Source of the DNA: an uncultured Burkholderiales bacterium
Lineage (GTDB): Bacteria > Pseudomonadota > Gammaproteobacteria > Burkholderiales > Burkholderiaceae_C
Length of the DNA: 48,616 bases
Reading direction: 5' to 3'
Assembly (NCBI GenBank): GCA_903820745.1
Contig: CAIJIT010000219.1
Span: 1-48,616, forward strand
The notes under the pieces are model-generated. The model had not been told where the DNA came from. It made no database searches and saw only the letters and a program-made list of their open reading frames with translations. This document shows, piece after piece, positions 31,869 through 40,144 of the stretch (position 1 is its first letter; every line of letters starts with the position of its first letter). A program made the position numbers and the translations under genes.

Positions 31869-32620
31869 TCAAGGCGGCAGCGCCAGCGCCTCCTCCAGCC
31901 AGGGCCCGAAGTCCTGCGCTGCTGCACCCGGCCGATGCTGCCAATAGCGCATCTCCTGCTGGCGCTGGCATTGCCAGCTACCGTCCGCACTGTGCCATCG
32001 CCAAGCCCCGCAGTCGGGCGAGATGAACAACTGCACCTGACGGTCCTGATAGCGTGCCAGTACGCTTGGCGCCGGATGGCCAAAGCGGTTGCGGTATCCC
32101 GCCTGGACGATGGCCCAACGCGGGGCAACCGCGTCGAGAAAAACTTCGCTCGACGAAGTCTTGCTGCCATGGTGCGGTACCAGCAGCACCTCGCTGCGCA
32201 GCGCCTCCTTGGGATAACGCTCGACCAGCGCCAACCCGGCGCGCCGGACAGCCCTTGCGTCGCGCTTGGCAGCGAGGCGACGCGGCCGCTCAGCAGAATG
32301 TCGCGGCCCTACCAGGCTTCGGGCAAGGCTTCAAGCAAGCGGTCCTGGGCCCGTCACATCCCTTGTGAGAAAGCCAGCAGCAACGCAGCCAGGCTGAAGC
32401 AAATGGCTCGCTCCCAGGCGCGATGGCGTAAGCACAAACCGAGAGCGAACGCTGCGATTGCAGCCAGGGCCGTTGGGATCGGGCTGGCAGGCAAGGTTCG
32501 AAACTGCTGCAACAGGCCGAGCCCGGCCAGCCAGGCCGCAGCGGGCAGCACCGACTGCCAGGCATTCAAGGTCTGCCGGGAAGCCGAACTGCTTGTCGCT
32601 GCGGACGTCGCCAAGACCAT
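31869..32620 (-). pseudogene. comEC: comEC remnant (DNA-uptake channel), internally deleted
   Basis: Both ends of a ComEC gene are present but the middle is gone: about 750 nt remain where an intact gene needs about 2.4 kb. From the ATG at 32620 the N-terminal membrane and DUF4131 part is readable (SVLPAAAWLAGLGLLQQ ..., RAQDRLLEALPEAW, GRDILLSGRVASLP) but is broken by in-frame TGA (32354-32356) and TAG (32309-32311). Near 32240-32252 the reading switches to another frame that encodes the C-terminal metallo-beta-lactamase-like tail (EVLLVPHHGSKTSSSEVF, AGYRNRFGHP, SPDCGAWRW) up to a normal stop. The whole competence domain is missing, so the gene cannot be functional. Confidence 0.88.
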
Positions 32621-32696
32621 TCCCCTCGCGTCCGCGGTGTAGGATGCGTGCCGGACTATCGTAGCGATTTCACTCTCGCGAACACAGGGAAAAAAC

Positions 32697-33176
32697 ATGA
32701 GCAGCCAGAACAGCAGCACCGATGTCTACCAACGCATTGAAGCCCTTGGACTGACGCTGCCGCCACTGGCCCTACCCGCTGCTGCCTACCTGCCTTTTGT
32801 CCGTAGCGGCCAGCTGGTTTTTCTCTCGGGACATATCGCCAAGAAGGACGGCAAGCCCTGGGTTGGACAACTCGGCCGGGATCTCGACACAGCCACGGGC
32901 AAGCTGGCGGCGCGCTCGATCTGCGTCGAACTGCTGGGCACGCTGCACGCTGCGGTGGGTGACCTGAACCTTGTCAGCCGGATCGTCAAAGTGATGAGTC
33001 TGGTGAACAGCACACCGTTCTTCACCGAACAGCATCTGGTCACCAATGGCTGCTCCGAGCTGCTGGCCGAAATTTTTGGCGAGCGTGGCGCCCATGCCCG
33101 CAGCGCCTTCGGTGTGGCACAAATTCCGCTGGGCGCCTGCGTCGAAATCGAATTGATCGCCGAACTGAAGGCCTGA
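32697..33176 (+). CDS. RidA/YjgF-family protein
   Basis: A 159-residue RidA-superfamily protein; members of the archetypal group hydrolyse reactive enamine/imine intermediates formed by PLP enzymes. The N-terminal AAYLPFVRSGQLVFLSGHI and the C-terminal ARSAFGVAQIPLGACVEIELIA are family blocks. The arginine of the typical GR/AR-x-V active-site segment aligns with ARSAFGV. It is longer than canonical RidA (about 128 residues), as in the YjgF subgroup often labelled endoribonuclease L-PSP, so exact activity is open. AGGGA precedes the ATG. The stop overlaps the dsbB start by one base. Confidence 0.88.
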   Translation: MSSQNSSTDVYQRIEALGLTLPPLALPAAAYLPFVRSGQLVFLSGHIAKKDGKPWVGQLGRDLDTATGKLAARSICVELLGTLHAAVGDLNLVSRIVKVMSLVNSTPFFTEQHLVTNGCSELLAEIFGERGAHARSAFGVAQIPLGACVEIELIAELKA

Positions 33177-33661
33177 TGTTCCTGACCGCTTCCAAGCTGC
33201 CGCCACGCCTGCTCGCCGGCATCGCCCTGGCAAGCTTTGGCGCTGTAGCCATCGCCTTGATCGCCCAGCATGGTTTTGGCGTCAAACCCTGCGCCTGGTG
33301 CGTACTGCAGCGCGGCATCTTCTTGCTGACCGGCGCTGTCGCCCTGCTCGGCTGGCAGCTCAAGCGCGGCCCGCGCAAGGTCGCGCTAGCAGTCCTGATC
33401 GCCTTGAGCCTGACCGGCCTGGGCGCAGCCTATTTCCACCATCAAGTCGCCGCCCAACTGGAAAGCTGCGCGCTGACGCTGGCTGACCGCCTGATCACAG
33501 CGCTGGACCTCGAAGAACTCTGGCCATTTGTTTTCCGGGTGACGGCTTCATGCAGCGAAGCCGCAGCGCACCGTTTGCTGGGCCTGAGCTATGAAATTTG
33601 GAGCGGCCTGCTGTTTCTGGCGGTTGCCGCTTCGAGCCTGGTCGGACTGAAGCAACGTTAA
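33176..33661 (+). CDS. dsbB: disulfide bond formation protein B
   Basis: A 161-residue inner-membrane quinone reductase that re-oxidises DsbA. Four hydrophobic helices are visible. The first periplasmic redox pair is Cys39-Cys42 ([10 protein letters not shown], the signature), and the second pair is Cys98 and Cys126 in the longer loop between helices 3 and 4. Its ATG overlaps the stop of the ridA-like gene (TGATG), so the two are coupled. A FrnE-like DsbA-fold protein is encoded about 12 kb away, but it is probably cytoplasmic and not its partner. Confidence 0.93.
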   Translation: MFLTASKLPPRLLAGIALASFGAVAIALIAQHGFGVKPCAWCVLQRGIFLLTGAVALLGWQLKRGPRKVALAVLIALSLTGLGAAYFHHQVAAQLESCALTLADRLITALDLEELWPFVFRVTASCSEAAAHRLLGLSYEIWSGLLFLAVAASSLVGLKQR

Positions 33662-33683
33662 CCAAATCACTCAAGGAGCAGGC

Positions 33684-34385
33684 ATGGGCGCGCAGTGGAA
33701 AGCAAAACACAAGGACCTGGCATCGAATGCCAAAGGGCGGGTTTTCGGCAAACTGTCGAAGGAGCTGATGATTGCCGCCCGCAACGGCGCCGACCCCGAC
33801 ATGAACCCGCGCTTGCGCATGGTCGTCGAGCAGGCGCGCAAAGTCTCGATGCCACGCGAGACACTCGAGCGCGCGATCAAGAAAGGTGCCGGACTACTCG
33901 GTGAAACGGTGCATTTCGAACATGCCACCTATGAAGGCTATGCGCCGCACCGCGTGCCGTTGATCGTCGAATGCCTGACCGACAACATCAAGCGCACGGT
34001 GGCTGAAATTCGCGTGCTGTTCCGCAAAGGGCAGCTTGGCTCGGCCGGATCGGTCGCCTGGGAGTTCGACCATGTCGGACTGATCGTCGCCGCTCCATTG
34101 AGCAAAACAGCCGATGCCGAGACGGCTGCGATCGAAGCTGGCGCCCAGGAATTCGAACCGGCCGAAGACGATGCGACGCTGTTCATCAGCGCGCTGTCCG
34201 ACCTCGACCTGGTCTGTCGCGCCCTGCCCGACTTCGGCTTCAAGGTCTTGTCGGCGCAACTCGGCTATCGGCCCAAGAGCAATGTCGAGCTGAGCCCTTC
34301 AGAACTCGAGGAAGTCGAAGCCTTTCTGGCCATCATCGATGCACATGACGATGTGCAGAACGTCTATGTCGGCCTGACGGGTTGA
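33684..34385 (+). CDS. YebC/PmpR-family protein
   Basis: A 233-residue protein of the YebC/PmpR family. Some members are DNA-binding regulators and some ease ribosome stalling at proline-rich motifs. The N-terminus [24 protein letters not shown] and the following [19 protein letters not shown] are the hallmark; the protein continues with the [17 protein letters not shown] segment. AAGGAG at 5-nt spacing gives an excellent ribosome-binding site. It follows dsbB by 22 nt and may share its transcript. Confidence 0.93.
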   Translation: MGAQWKAKHKDLASNAKGRVFGKLSKELMIAARNGADPDMNPRLRMVVEQARKVSMPRETLERAIKKGAGLLGETVHFEHATYEGYAPHRVPLIVECLTDNIKRTVAEIRVLFRKGQLGSAGSVAWEFDHVGLIVAAPLSKTADAETAAIEAGAQEFEPAEDDATLFISALSDLDLVCRALPDFGFKVLSAQLGYRPKSNVELSPSELEEVEAFLAIIDAHDDVQNVYVGLTG

Positions 34386-34406
34386 GGCCAAATCTCCGGC
34401 GATGAG

Positions 34407-34424
34407 CAGCCCTTGATCGGGCTG
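34407..34424 (+). other. weak hairpin after the YebC-family gene
   Basis: A 6-bp stem (CAGCCC/GGGCTG) with a 6-nt loop begins 21 nt past the stop codon. No T-run follows, so it is at best a weak or Rho-assisted 3' end. The rest of 34386-34516 shows no gene. Confidence 0.25.
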
Positions 34425-34516
34425 ACTGGGTGCCTTGCGGCGGCTTGCTTCAGTCGCGCTCATGGGCCCTTGATGACTTACATCAGTGAAGCAAGGATAC
34501 GCGGCTGGTCATCCCT

Positions 34517-34860
34517 CTAATCGCCTTTGACGACACCCTCCCGGCGCGGGTCCGCGGCGCCCTACCAGCCGCTGCCTTGGCGCTGGATCGCATGGACACC
34601 GCTAGACAGTTCGGTTTCGACGACAGGATGTCCAAGCGCCCGCAAGCCGGTCGGGGTAGCCAATGGAAATCCGCCGGCTTCCAGCACCGTGGTGCCGAAG
34701 AAACTGCCAAAGTTGGGCAGATCGACGGCGCGCTGCAAATTCATGCCCCCAGGCCAAAGAAGCAATCAGCGTCGGGCTCAGGCTCGAGCACGGCCGTTTT
34801 CCCACTTCGGCCCGGTTCGCGACTGGCTTGCCCTGGGCATCAGTCAGCGACTTCGAGAAT
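34517..34860 (-). pseudogene. 3' remnant of a gamma-glutamyltransferase (ggt) gene
   Basis: Read on the minus strand, the region encodes the end of the small subunit of a gamma-glutamyltransferase in pieces: DAQGKPVANRAEVGKRP, then SSLSPTLI, then after a deletion LAWG, then in another frame MNLQRAVDLPNFGS, GFPLATPTGLRALGHPVV and IQRQGSGW, and finally AADPRREGVVKGD before a natural stop. The lesions are loss of the whole 5' part, an internal deletion after SPTLI, an extra G in a GGGGG run (34746-34750) and an in-frame TAG (34562-34564). The gene is dead. Positions 34861-34984 show nothing recognisable. Confidence 0.8.
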
Positions 34861-34984
34861 CCAGACCAAGCAGCGCGAGGCCTTGCTCCCGTACCAGGCT
34901 GGCGGGGTTGCCGCAAGATGGGGTCATCGTTGTTGCAACCGGCCACCGACGCTTGAGGCAAGAAAAAAGTAGAATAAGGTCATC

Positions 34985-35326
34985 ATGCACCGCTGGTTTA
35001 CCGCCCTCCTCTATGCCCTGATGCTTGCTTGCATGGCGATGCCTGTGGTCGCGCAAGTGGAGTTTGGCGGCCAGCAACAGGCGTCGAACCTGAACAGCGC
35101 AGTGATCGATACCGATGAAGGTGCGAGCGACCTGTCCGGGTCGAGCGAGTCTTCAAAGTTCACCCAGGCCGACGATGCGGTCGACCTGCCGGATTGGATC
35201 AGCGCCAGGCTAGCTTCCAGCAAGCTTGATCTGCTGTCGCAGGCCTTGCCCTGCCTGCACTTGGTGCTGGCCGAGCCGCCCCATCTTCAAGGGCCGCAGC
35301 GACCGCCCCGTGTTCAGGTGATCTGA
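34985..35326 (+). CDS. small putative secreted protein of unknown function
   Basis: A 113-residue ORF with AAGG 6-nt before its ATG. Residues 1-23 look like a signal peptide (basic start, hydrophobic LLYALMLACMAMP, cleavage near VVAQ). The mature part is acidic and Ser/Asp-rich (about residues 40-70), then leucine- and proline-rich with one cysteine near residue 89. I recognise no family. It may be a lineage-specific envelope or secreted protein; the frame could also be fortuitous, but signal and ribosome-binding site together argue for a gene. Confidence 0.6.
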   Translation: MHRWFTALLYALMLACMAMPVVAQVEFGGQQQASNLNSAVIDTDEGASDLSGSSESSKFTQADDAVDLPDWISARLASSKLDLLSQALPCLHLVLAEPPHLQGPQRPPRVQVI

Positions 35327-35417
35327 AGCCGGCCGGCCGCCGCCGGATTCTGCCCCGCTTTATTTCTGCCTCAGCAGGGTTGCCGCAGCGCTGTCCTGCC
35401 AGCAATGGACCTCGAAC

Positions 35418-36215
35418 ATGGATTTTTCCCCGCTCCTCGATCCTGATCTATGGATCGCCTTCTCGATGTTGACCGCCCTGGAAATCGTCCTGGGTATCGA
35501 CAACATCATCTTTATTTCGATCATGGTCGGCAGGTTACCCGCGCCGCTGCAAAACCGGGCCAGACGCTTGGGCCTGGGCTTTGCGATGGTCTCGCGGCTC
35601 TTGCTGTTGTTCACGTTGACCTGGATGATGGGTTTGACCGCCGACTTGTTCCGCGTCTTCGGTCAGGGCATCAGCGGACGCGACCTGGTGCTGCTGATCG
35701 GCGGCTTATTCCTGCTGTACAAGGCTTCGAACGAGATCTTCATCGAGGTCGAGGCGCGCGAACAGGCACATCAGCCCGCTGCCAAATCCGCTGACGAGGC
35801 CGCATTGAAGGCAGCAGGGCGGCGGATTTTCTGGCTGACGATCAGCCAGATCGCGTTGATCGACATCGTTTTCTCGCTCGACTCGGTTATCACCGCCGTC
35901 GGCATGGTCGATCAACTCGGCGTGATGGTGGCGGCCGTGATCACCTCGGTCGCGGTGATGTTGCTGGCTGCCAAACCGATCGGCGATTTCATCGAGCACC
36001 ACCCCTCGGTCAAGGTGCTGGCGCTTTCTTTTCTGGTGATGGTCGGCATGACGCTGACCGCCGAGGCCTTCGACCAGCATATCCCTAAAGGCTATCTGTA
36101 CGCCGCCATGTGTTTTTCACTGATCGTCGAGGCGCTCAACATTCGCAGCCGCAACAAGCGTCTGGCGAAGCTCGCCATTTCTAATCTTTCATCCAACCCA
36201 AAGGAATTGTCATGA
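35418..36215 (+). CDS. TerC-family integral membrane protein
   Basis: A 265-residue protein with about seven membrane helices of the TerC/YgdQ/Alx family. The hallmark acid-containing helices are EIVLGIDNIIFISI near residue 25 and the related IALIDIVFSLDSVITAVG near residue 155, the internal repeat of the family. Members have been linked to metal (manganese) export and tellurite resistance; the substrate here is not known. The stop overlaps the next gene by 4 nt. No strong Shine-Dalgarno is visible before the ATG. Confidence 0.9.
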   Translation: MDFSPLLDPDLWIAFSMLTALEIVLGIDNIIFISIMVGRLPAPLQNRARRLGLGFAMVSRLLLLFTLTWMMGLTADLFRVFGQGISGRDLVLLIGGLFLLYKASNEIFIEVEAREQAHQPAAKSADEAALKAAGRRIFWLTISQIALIDIVFSLDSVITAVGMVDQLGVMVAAVITSVAVMLLAAKPIGDFIEHHPSVKVLALSFLVMVGMTLTAEAFDQHIPKGYLYAAMCFSLIVEALNIRSRNKRLAKLAISNLSSNPKELS

Positions 36216-36907
36216 ACCAGGACATCCAGCAATACCCTTTCGAAACCTTCCCAACCACCACTCCTGCCGAACGCAATCGCGTGCTGCGCAACACCTACTG
36301 GCTGCTCGCCTTGTCGATGGTGCCGACGGTGCTCGGCGCCTGGATCGGTGTCAGCAGCGGCTTTTCGCGCGCGCTGACCCCTGGCATCGGCCTGATCGTC
36401 TTCCTGGTCGGCGCGTTCGGCTTCATGTACGCGATCGAAAAGACCAAGAACTCGGCCGCTGGCGTGCCGATGCTGCTCGGCTTCACCTTCTTCATGGGCT
36501 TGATGCTGTCGCGACTGGTCGGCTCAGTGCTCGGATTGACGAACGGCGCCAACCTGATCATGACGGCCTTCGCCGGCACCGGCGGGATCTTCTTCGGCAT
36601 GGCCATGCTGTCATCGGTGATCAAGCGGGACCTCGGCTCGATGGGCAAGTTCCTCTTCATCGGCATGATGCTGTTGCTGGTGGCAGGCATCGCCAACATC
36701 TTCCTGCAGTCGAGCGCGCTGATGATCGCCTTGTCGGTGTTGGCCATCGGCATCTTCTCGGCCTTCATCCTCTATGACCTGAAGCGCGTGCAGGACGGCG
36801 AAGAAACCAACTACATCAGCGCCACGCTGGGCGTCTATCTGAGCCTTTACAACGTCTTCCAGTCACTGCTGGCCTTGTTGGGCATCTTCGGCAGCCGCGA
36901 TGAGTGA
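36212..36907 (+). CDS. Bax inhibitor-1 (BI-1)/YccA-family membrane protein
   Basis: A 231-residue protein with seven hydrophobic helices typical of the BI-1/TMBIM family; the bacterial members include YccA, an FtsH modulator, and pH-sensitive calcium leak proteins. The family segments NTYWLLALSMVPTVLG near the N-terminus, TGGIFFGMAMLS in the middle, and the C-terminal FILYDLKRVQDGEETNYI (with the conserved aspartates) are present. AAGGA lies upstream of its ATG, which overlaps the TerC-family stop by 4 nt, so the two membrane proteins are coexpressed. Confidence 0.9.
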   Translation: MNQDIQQYPFETFPTTTPAERNRVLRNTYWLLALSMVPTVLGAWIGVSSGFSRALTPGIGLIVFLVGAFGFMYAIEKTKNSAAGVPMLLGFTFFMGLMLSRLVGSVLGLTNGANLIMTAFAGTGGIFFGMAMLSSVIKRDLGSMGKFLFIGMMLLLVAGIANIFLQSSALMIALSVLAIGIFSAFILYDLKRVQDGEETNYISATLGVYLSLYNVFQSLLALLGIFGSRDE

Positions 36908-36968
36908 TTGATTGACCGAGCGGGGGCGGGCTTATCATCGCGCCCTCCTCCGCCAAGTCAGCCCCTTT

Positions 36969-37871
36969 GTGAACCGAGTCCGTGCCAACCTGCTGTTGCT
37001 CGTCATCTCCCTGATCTGGGGCGCGGCGTTCGTGGCGCAAAGCCAGGCCATGGCCGATGTCGGTCCGATGCTGTTCACCGGCGTGCGCTTCCTGATCGGC
37101 GCACTGGTGGTGCTGCCACTGATGGTGATCGAATGGCGCGGCCTGCAAAAGCAAAGCCAGCCCTTGCAGAATGGCGACTGGCTGAAGATCGGCGGGCTCG
37201 GTGGGCTGCTGCTGCTGGGTGCAGCGCTGCAGCAGATCGGCATCAAGACCACCAGCATCACCAATGCGGGCTTCCTGACCTCGCTCTATGTGCCCTTGGT
37301 CCCGGTGCTGGGCTGGCTGCTGCTGCGGCAACTGCCGCATTGGTCGATCTGGCCTTGCGCGCTGGCTTGCCTGGCCGGCGCCTACCTACTGTCCGGCGCG
37401 CAGCAAATGGAGATCACGACCGGCGACCAATGGGTCATCGCTTCGGCCATACCCTGGGCGATCCATGTCTTGCTGGTCGGGCGCTTCGCTGACCGGATGG
37501 CGGCACCGTTCCTGGTCGCCGGCGGTCAGTTCCTGGTCTGCGGCGTAATCGCGCTGGTCTGGGCGCTGGCGCTCGAGCCGTTCAGCTGGACTGGCCTGCA
37601 GGCGGCCGCCGGGCCGATCGCTTTTGGCGGTGTGCTTTCGGTCGGCGTGGCCTTCACGGCACAGGTCGTGGCGCAGCGCCATGCACTTGCGGCAGACGCC
37701 GCCATCATCCTTTCAGCAGAGACCTTGTTCGCCGCCCTGTTCGGCTATTTCCTGATGGGTGACCGTTTGAACGCAGCGGGGCTGGCCGGCTGTGCGCTGA
37801 TCTTCAGCAGCATCATGCTGGTGCAATTGCTGCCGATGTTGTCGCTGCTGCATGGCCGGATGAAGGCCTAG
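36969..37871 (+). CDS. EamA/DMT-family transporter
   Basis: A roughly 300-residue inner-membrane transporter with ten predicted helices arranged as two EamA repeats (LLLLVISLIWGAAFVAQSQAM begins the first; AIPWAIHVLLVGRF begins the second). The substrate cannot be read from sequence; family members export amino acids, drugs or sugars. The start is uncertain: GTG at 36969 begins just before the first helix, while a TTG at 36912 would add 19 residues. Neither has a clear ribosome-binding site. It follows the BI-1 gene on the same strand. Confidence 0.85.
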   Translation: MNRVRANLLLLVISLIWGAAFVAQSQAMADVGPMLFTGVRFLIGALVVLPLMVIEWRGLQKQSQPLQNGDWLKIGGLGGLLLLGAALQQIGIKTTSITNAGFLTSLYVPLVPVLGWLLLRQLPHWSIWPCALACLAGAYLLSGAQQMEITTGDQWVIASAIPWAIHVLLVGRFADRMAAPFLVAGGQFLVCGVIALVWALALEPFSWTGLQAAAGPIAFGGVLSVGVAFTAQVVAQRHALAADAAIILSAETLFAALFGYFLMGDRLNAAGLAGCALIFSSIMLVQLLPMLSLLHGRMKA

Positions 37872-37935
37872 GCAGGCTCTGAAAACCCATGGGCGTGCGG
37901 GCGTCTAAACTCCAGCGATCAGCAGGAGACGCTTG

Positions 37936-39243
37936 ATGACACAGAACCTAGACGCTTATTGGATGCCCTTCACTGCCAACCGGCAGTTCAAGCAGGCGCC
38001 GCGCCTGCTCACCGGCGCGGACGGCATGATCTTCACCGACGACCGGGGACGGCAGATCCTCGACGGCATCGCTGGCCTCTGGTGCGTCAATGCCGGCCAC
38101 AACCGCCCAAAAATCGTCGAGGCGATCCAGCGCCAGGCGGCCTTGCTCGACTTCGCCCCGCCCTTCCAGATGGCGCACCCGATGGTCTTCGAACTGGCCA
38201 ACCGTCTGATCGAATTGACACCCGCCAGCTTGAACAAGGTCTTCTTCACCAACTCGGGTTCCGAGGCAGTCGATACGGCCTTGAAGATGGCGATCGCCTA
38301 CCACCGAGTGCGCGGCGATGCCTCCCGCACCAGGCTGATCGGGCGCGAGCGCGGTTACCACGGGGTCAACTTCGGTGGCATCTCGGTCGGAGGCATCGTC
38401 GGCAACCGCAAGTTGTTCGGCCCGATGCTGGGCGGCGTCGACCACCTCTGCCACACCCATGACCCGGCACGCAATGCCTTTTCGGTCGGCCAGCCGCTGC
38501 ATGGCGCCGAATTCGCCAACGATCTGGAAAAGCTGATTGCACTGCATGATGCATCGACGATCGCCGCCGTGATCGTCGAACCGGTGGCGGGATCGACCGG
38601 CGTGCTGATCCCGCCGCTGGGCTATCTGCAGCGTCTGCGCGAAATCTGCGACAAGCATGGCATCTTGCTGATCTTCGACGAAGTCATCACCGGTTTCGGC
38701 CGCACCGGCCAGCCCTTTGCAGCGCAGACCTTCGGCGTCACGCCAGACCTGATGACGGCGGCCAAGGGACTGACCAATGGTTGCGTGCCGATGGGCGCCG
38801 TCTTCGCAACGCAGGCGATTCATGACACCTTCATGACCGGGCCCGAGCATCTGATCGAGTTCCCCCATGGCTACACCTATTCGGGCCACCCGCTGGCCTG
38901 CGCTGCGGCCCTGGGAACGCTCGACACTTATGCCGACGAAGGCCTGCTGACCCGCGCCACCGAGATGCAGGGTTATTTCGCCGAGGGTCTGCATTCACTC
39001 AAAGGCTTGCCCCATGTGATCGACATCCGCAATATCGGCCTGATCGGCGGGGTCGAGTTGACACCGCTGCCGGGTGAGCCCGGCAAGCGGGCTTTTTCGC
39101 TTTTCCTCGACTGCTGGGAGCAGGGCCTGCTGATCCGCACGACCGGCGACACCGTCGCGCTGAGCCCACCGCTGATCATCGAACGCAGCCATATCGACCA
39201 GATGATCGACACCTTGCGCAAAGCATTGGTGAAGGCTGCATGA
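37936..39243 (+). CDS. omega-amino acid:pyruvate aminotransferase (class III)
   Basis: A 435-residue class III PLP aminotransferase. It closely resembles the Pseudomonas beta-alanine/omega-amino acid:pyruvate enzyme: YWMPFTANRQF at the N-terminus, NSGSEAVDTALKMA, RGYHGVN, and IFDEVITGFGRTG with the PLP-nitrogen aspartate Asp248. The Schiff-base lysine is Lys277 in TAAKGLTNG. AGGAG at 7-nt spacing precedes the ATG. It is followed, with a 4-nt overlap, by an amidotransferase-fold hydrolase and then a polyamine-type transporter, so putrescine, a related diamine or beta-alanine is a likely amino donor. Exact substrate is an inference. Confidence 0.88.
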   Translation: MTQNLDAYWMPFTANRQFKQAPRLLTGADGMIFTDDRGRQILDGIAGLWCVNAGHNRPKIVEAIQRQAALLDFAPPFQMAHPMVFELANRLIELTPASLNKVFFTNSGSEAVDTALKMAIAYHRVRGDASRTRLIGRERGYHGVNFGGISVGGIVGNRKLFGPMLGGVDHLCHTHDPARNAFSVGQPLHGAEFANDLEKLIALHDASTIAAVIVEPVAGSTGVLIPPLGYLQRLREICDKHGILLIFDEVITGFGRTGQPFAAQTFGVTPDLMTAAKGLTNGCVPMGAVFATQAIHDTFMTGPEHLIEFPHGYTYSGHPLACAAALGTLDTYADEGLLTRATEMQGYFAEGLHSLKGLPHVIDIRNIGLIGGVELTPLPGEPGKRAFSLFLDCWEQGLLIRTTGDTVALSPPLIIERSHIDQMIDTLRKALVKAA

Positions 39244-40025
39244 CGGTCCACAAATCGACCGGCACAGTGCGGCGCAAGCCGATGGTGCTGGTGCCAGGCT
39301 GCAACCGTCAGCTCGGCGAACATCCGTTTCACGTCGTGGGCAAAAAGTACATCGACGCGGTGCGGCTGGCCGGCTGCCTGCCGCTGATCGTGCCGGATTC
39401 TTCGACTGAAGAGTTCGACGATTTGCTGGCGCTGGCCGATGGCCTGCTGCTGACCGGCTCGCCTTCGAATGTGCATCCAAGCCATTTCGACGAATCGGTT
39501 CACAACCCGGCTTTGCCGCTGGATCCAGCCCGCGATGTCTGGACCCTGCCCTTGATCCGCAAGGCGATCGACCTTGGGCTGCCGATATTCGCGATCTGCC
39601 GCGGTTTTCAGGAAATCAATGTCAGCCTGGGCGGCTCGCTCCATCAGGCGGTGCAGGAACAACCGGGCCTGGCTGATCACCGCGCGCCGAAAGGGCAGAC
39701 GCCAGCCATCACTTATGCCGATCAGCATCCAGTGCAGATCCTGCCCGGCGGGCATTTGGCAGCGCTGCTCGGCAAGGATCGCATCCAGGTCAATTCATCG
39801 CATGGCCAGGGCGTCAAGCAATTGGCGCCGGGTCTGCGCATCGAGGCGATCGCGCCGGATGGTCTGGTCGAAGCTTTCAGCCTGGAAGCGCAGACTGGCT
39901 TTGCGATCTGCGTGCAATGGCATCCAGAATGGCAAGCCGAGCTGAATCCGATTTCGACCACGCTTTTTCAGGCTTTCGGCGCTGCCTGCCGCAGCTATCA
40001 GGATCAACGCAAGGCCGGACTCTGA
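39240..40025 (+). CDS. gamma-glutamyl-gamma-aminobutyrate hydrolase-family protein
   Basis: A 261-residue class I glutamine-amidotransferase-like hydrolase (peptidase C26, PuuD-like). PuuD removes the glutamyl group from gamma-glutamyl-GABA in putrescine breakdown. The catalytic triad is visible: Cys120 in PIFAICRGFQEIN, and His228/Glu230 in CVQWHPEW. The N-terminal LLLTGSPSNVHP is the usual substrate-loop region. The ATG overlaps the aminotransferase stop by 4 nt. No gamma-glutamylputrescine synthetase is in the window, so its place in a PuuABCD-like route is inferred. Confidence 0.85.
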   Translation: MTVHKSTGTVRRKPMVLVPGCNRQLGEHPFHVVGKKYIDAVRLAGCLPLIVPDSSTEEFDDLLALADGLLLTGSPSNVHPSHFDESVHNPALPLDPARDVWTLPLIRKAIDLGLPIFAICRGFQEINVSLGGSLHQAVQEQPGLADHRAPKGQTPAITYADQHPVQILPGGHLAALLGKDRIQVNSSHGQGVKQLAPGLRIEAIAPDGLVEAFSLEAQTGFAICVQWHPEWQAELNPISTTLFQAFGAACRSYQDQRKAGL

Positions 40026-40144
40026 AAAGTGACGCAAGCTGCGGCATGATATGCGCCAAGTAATCGGGCCGGCATTGCAACGCAGGCAGTCATTCAACTA
40101 ATTTTTCGAAGCGCGCAGCTTCCAACGCCAAGGAGATTTTTTCG

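Noticed and set aside
34407-34424. Possible intrinsic terminator after the YebC-family gene.
   Set aside because: Only a 6-bp stem with no T-run; kept only as a weak hairpin.
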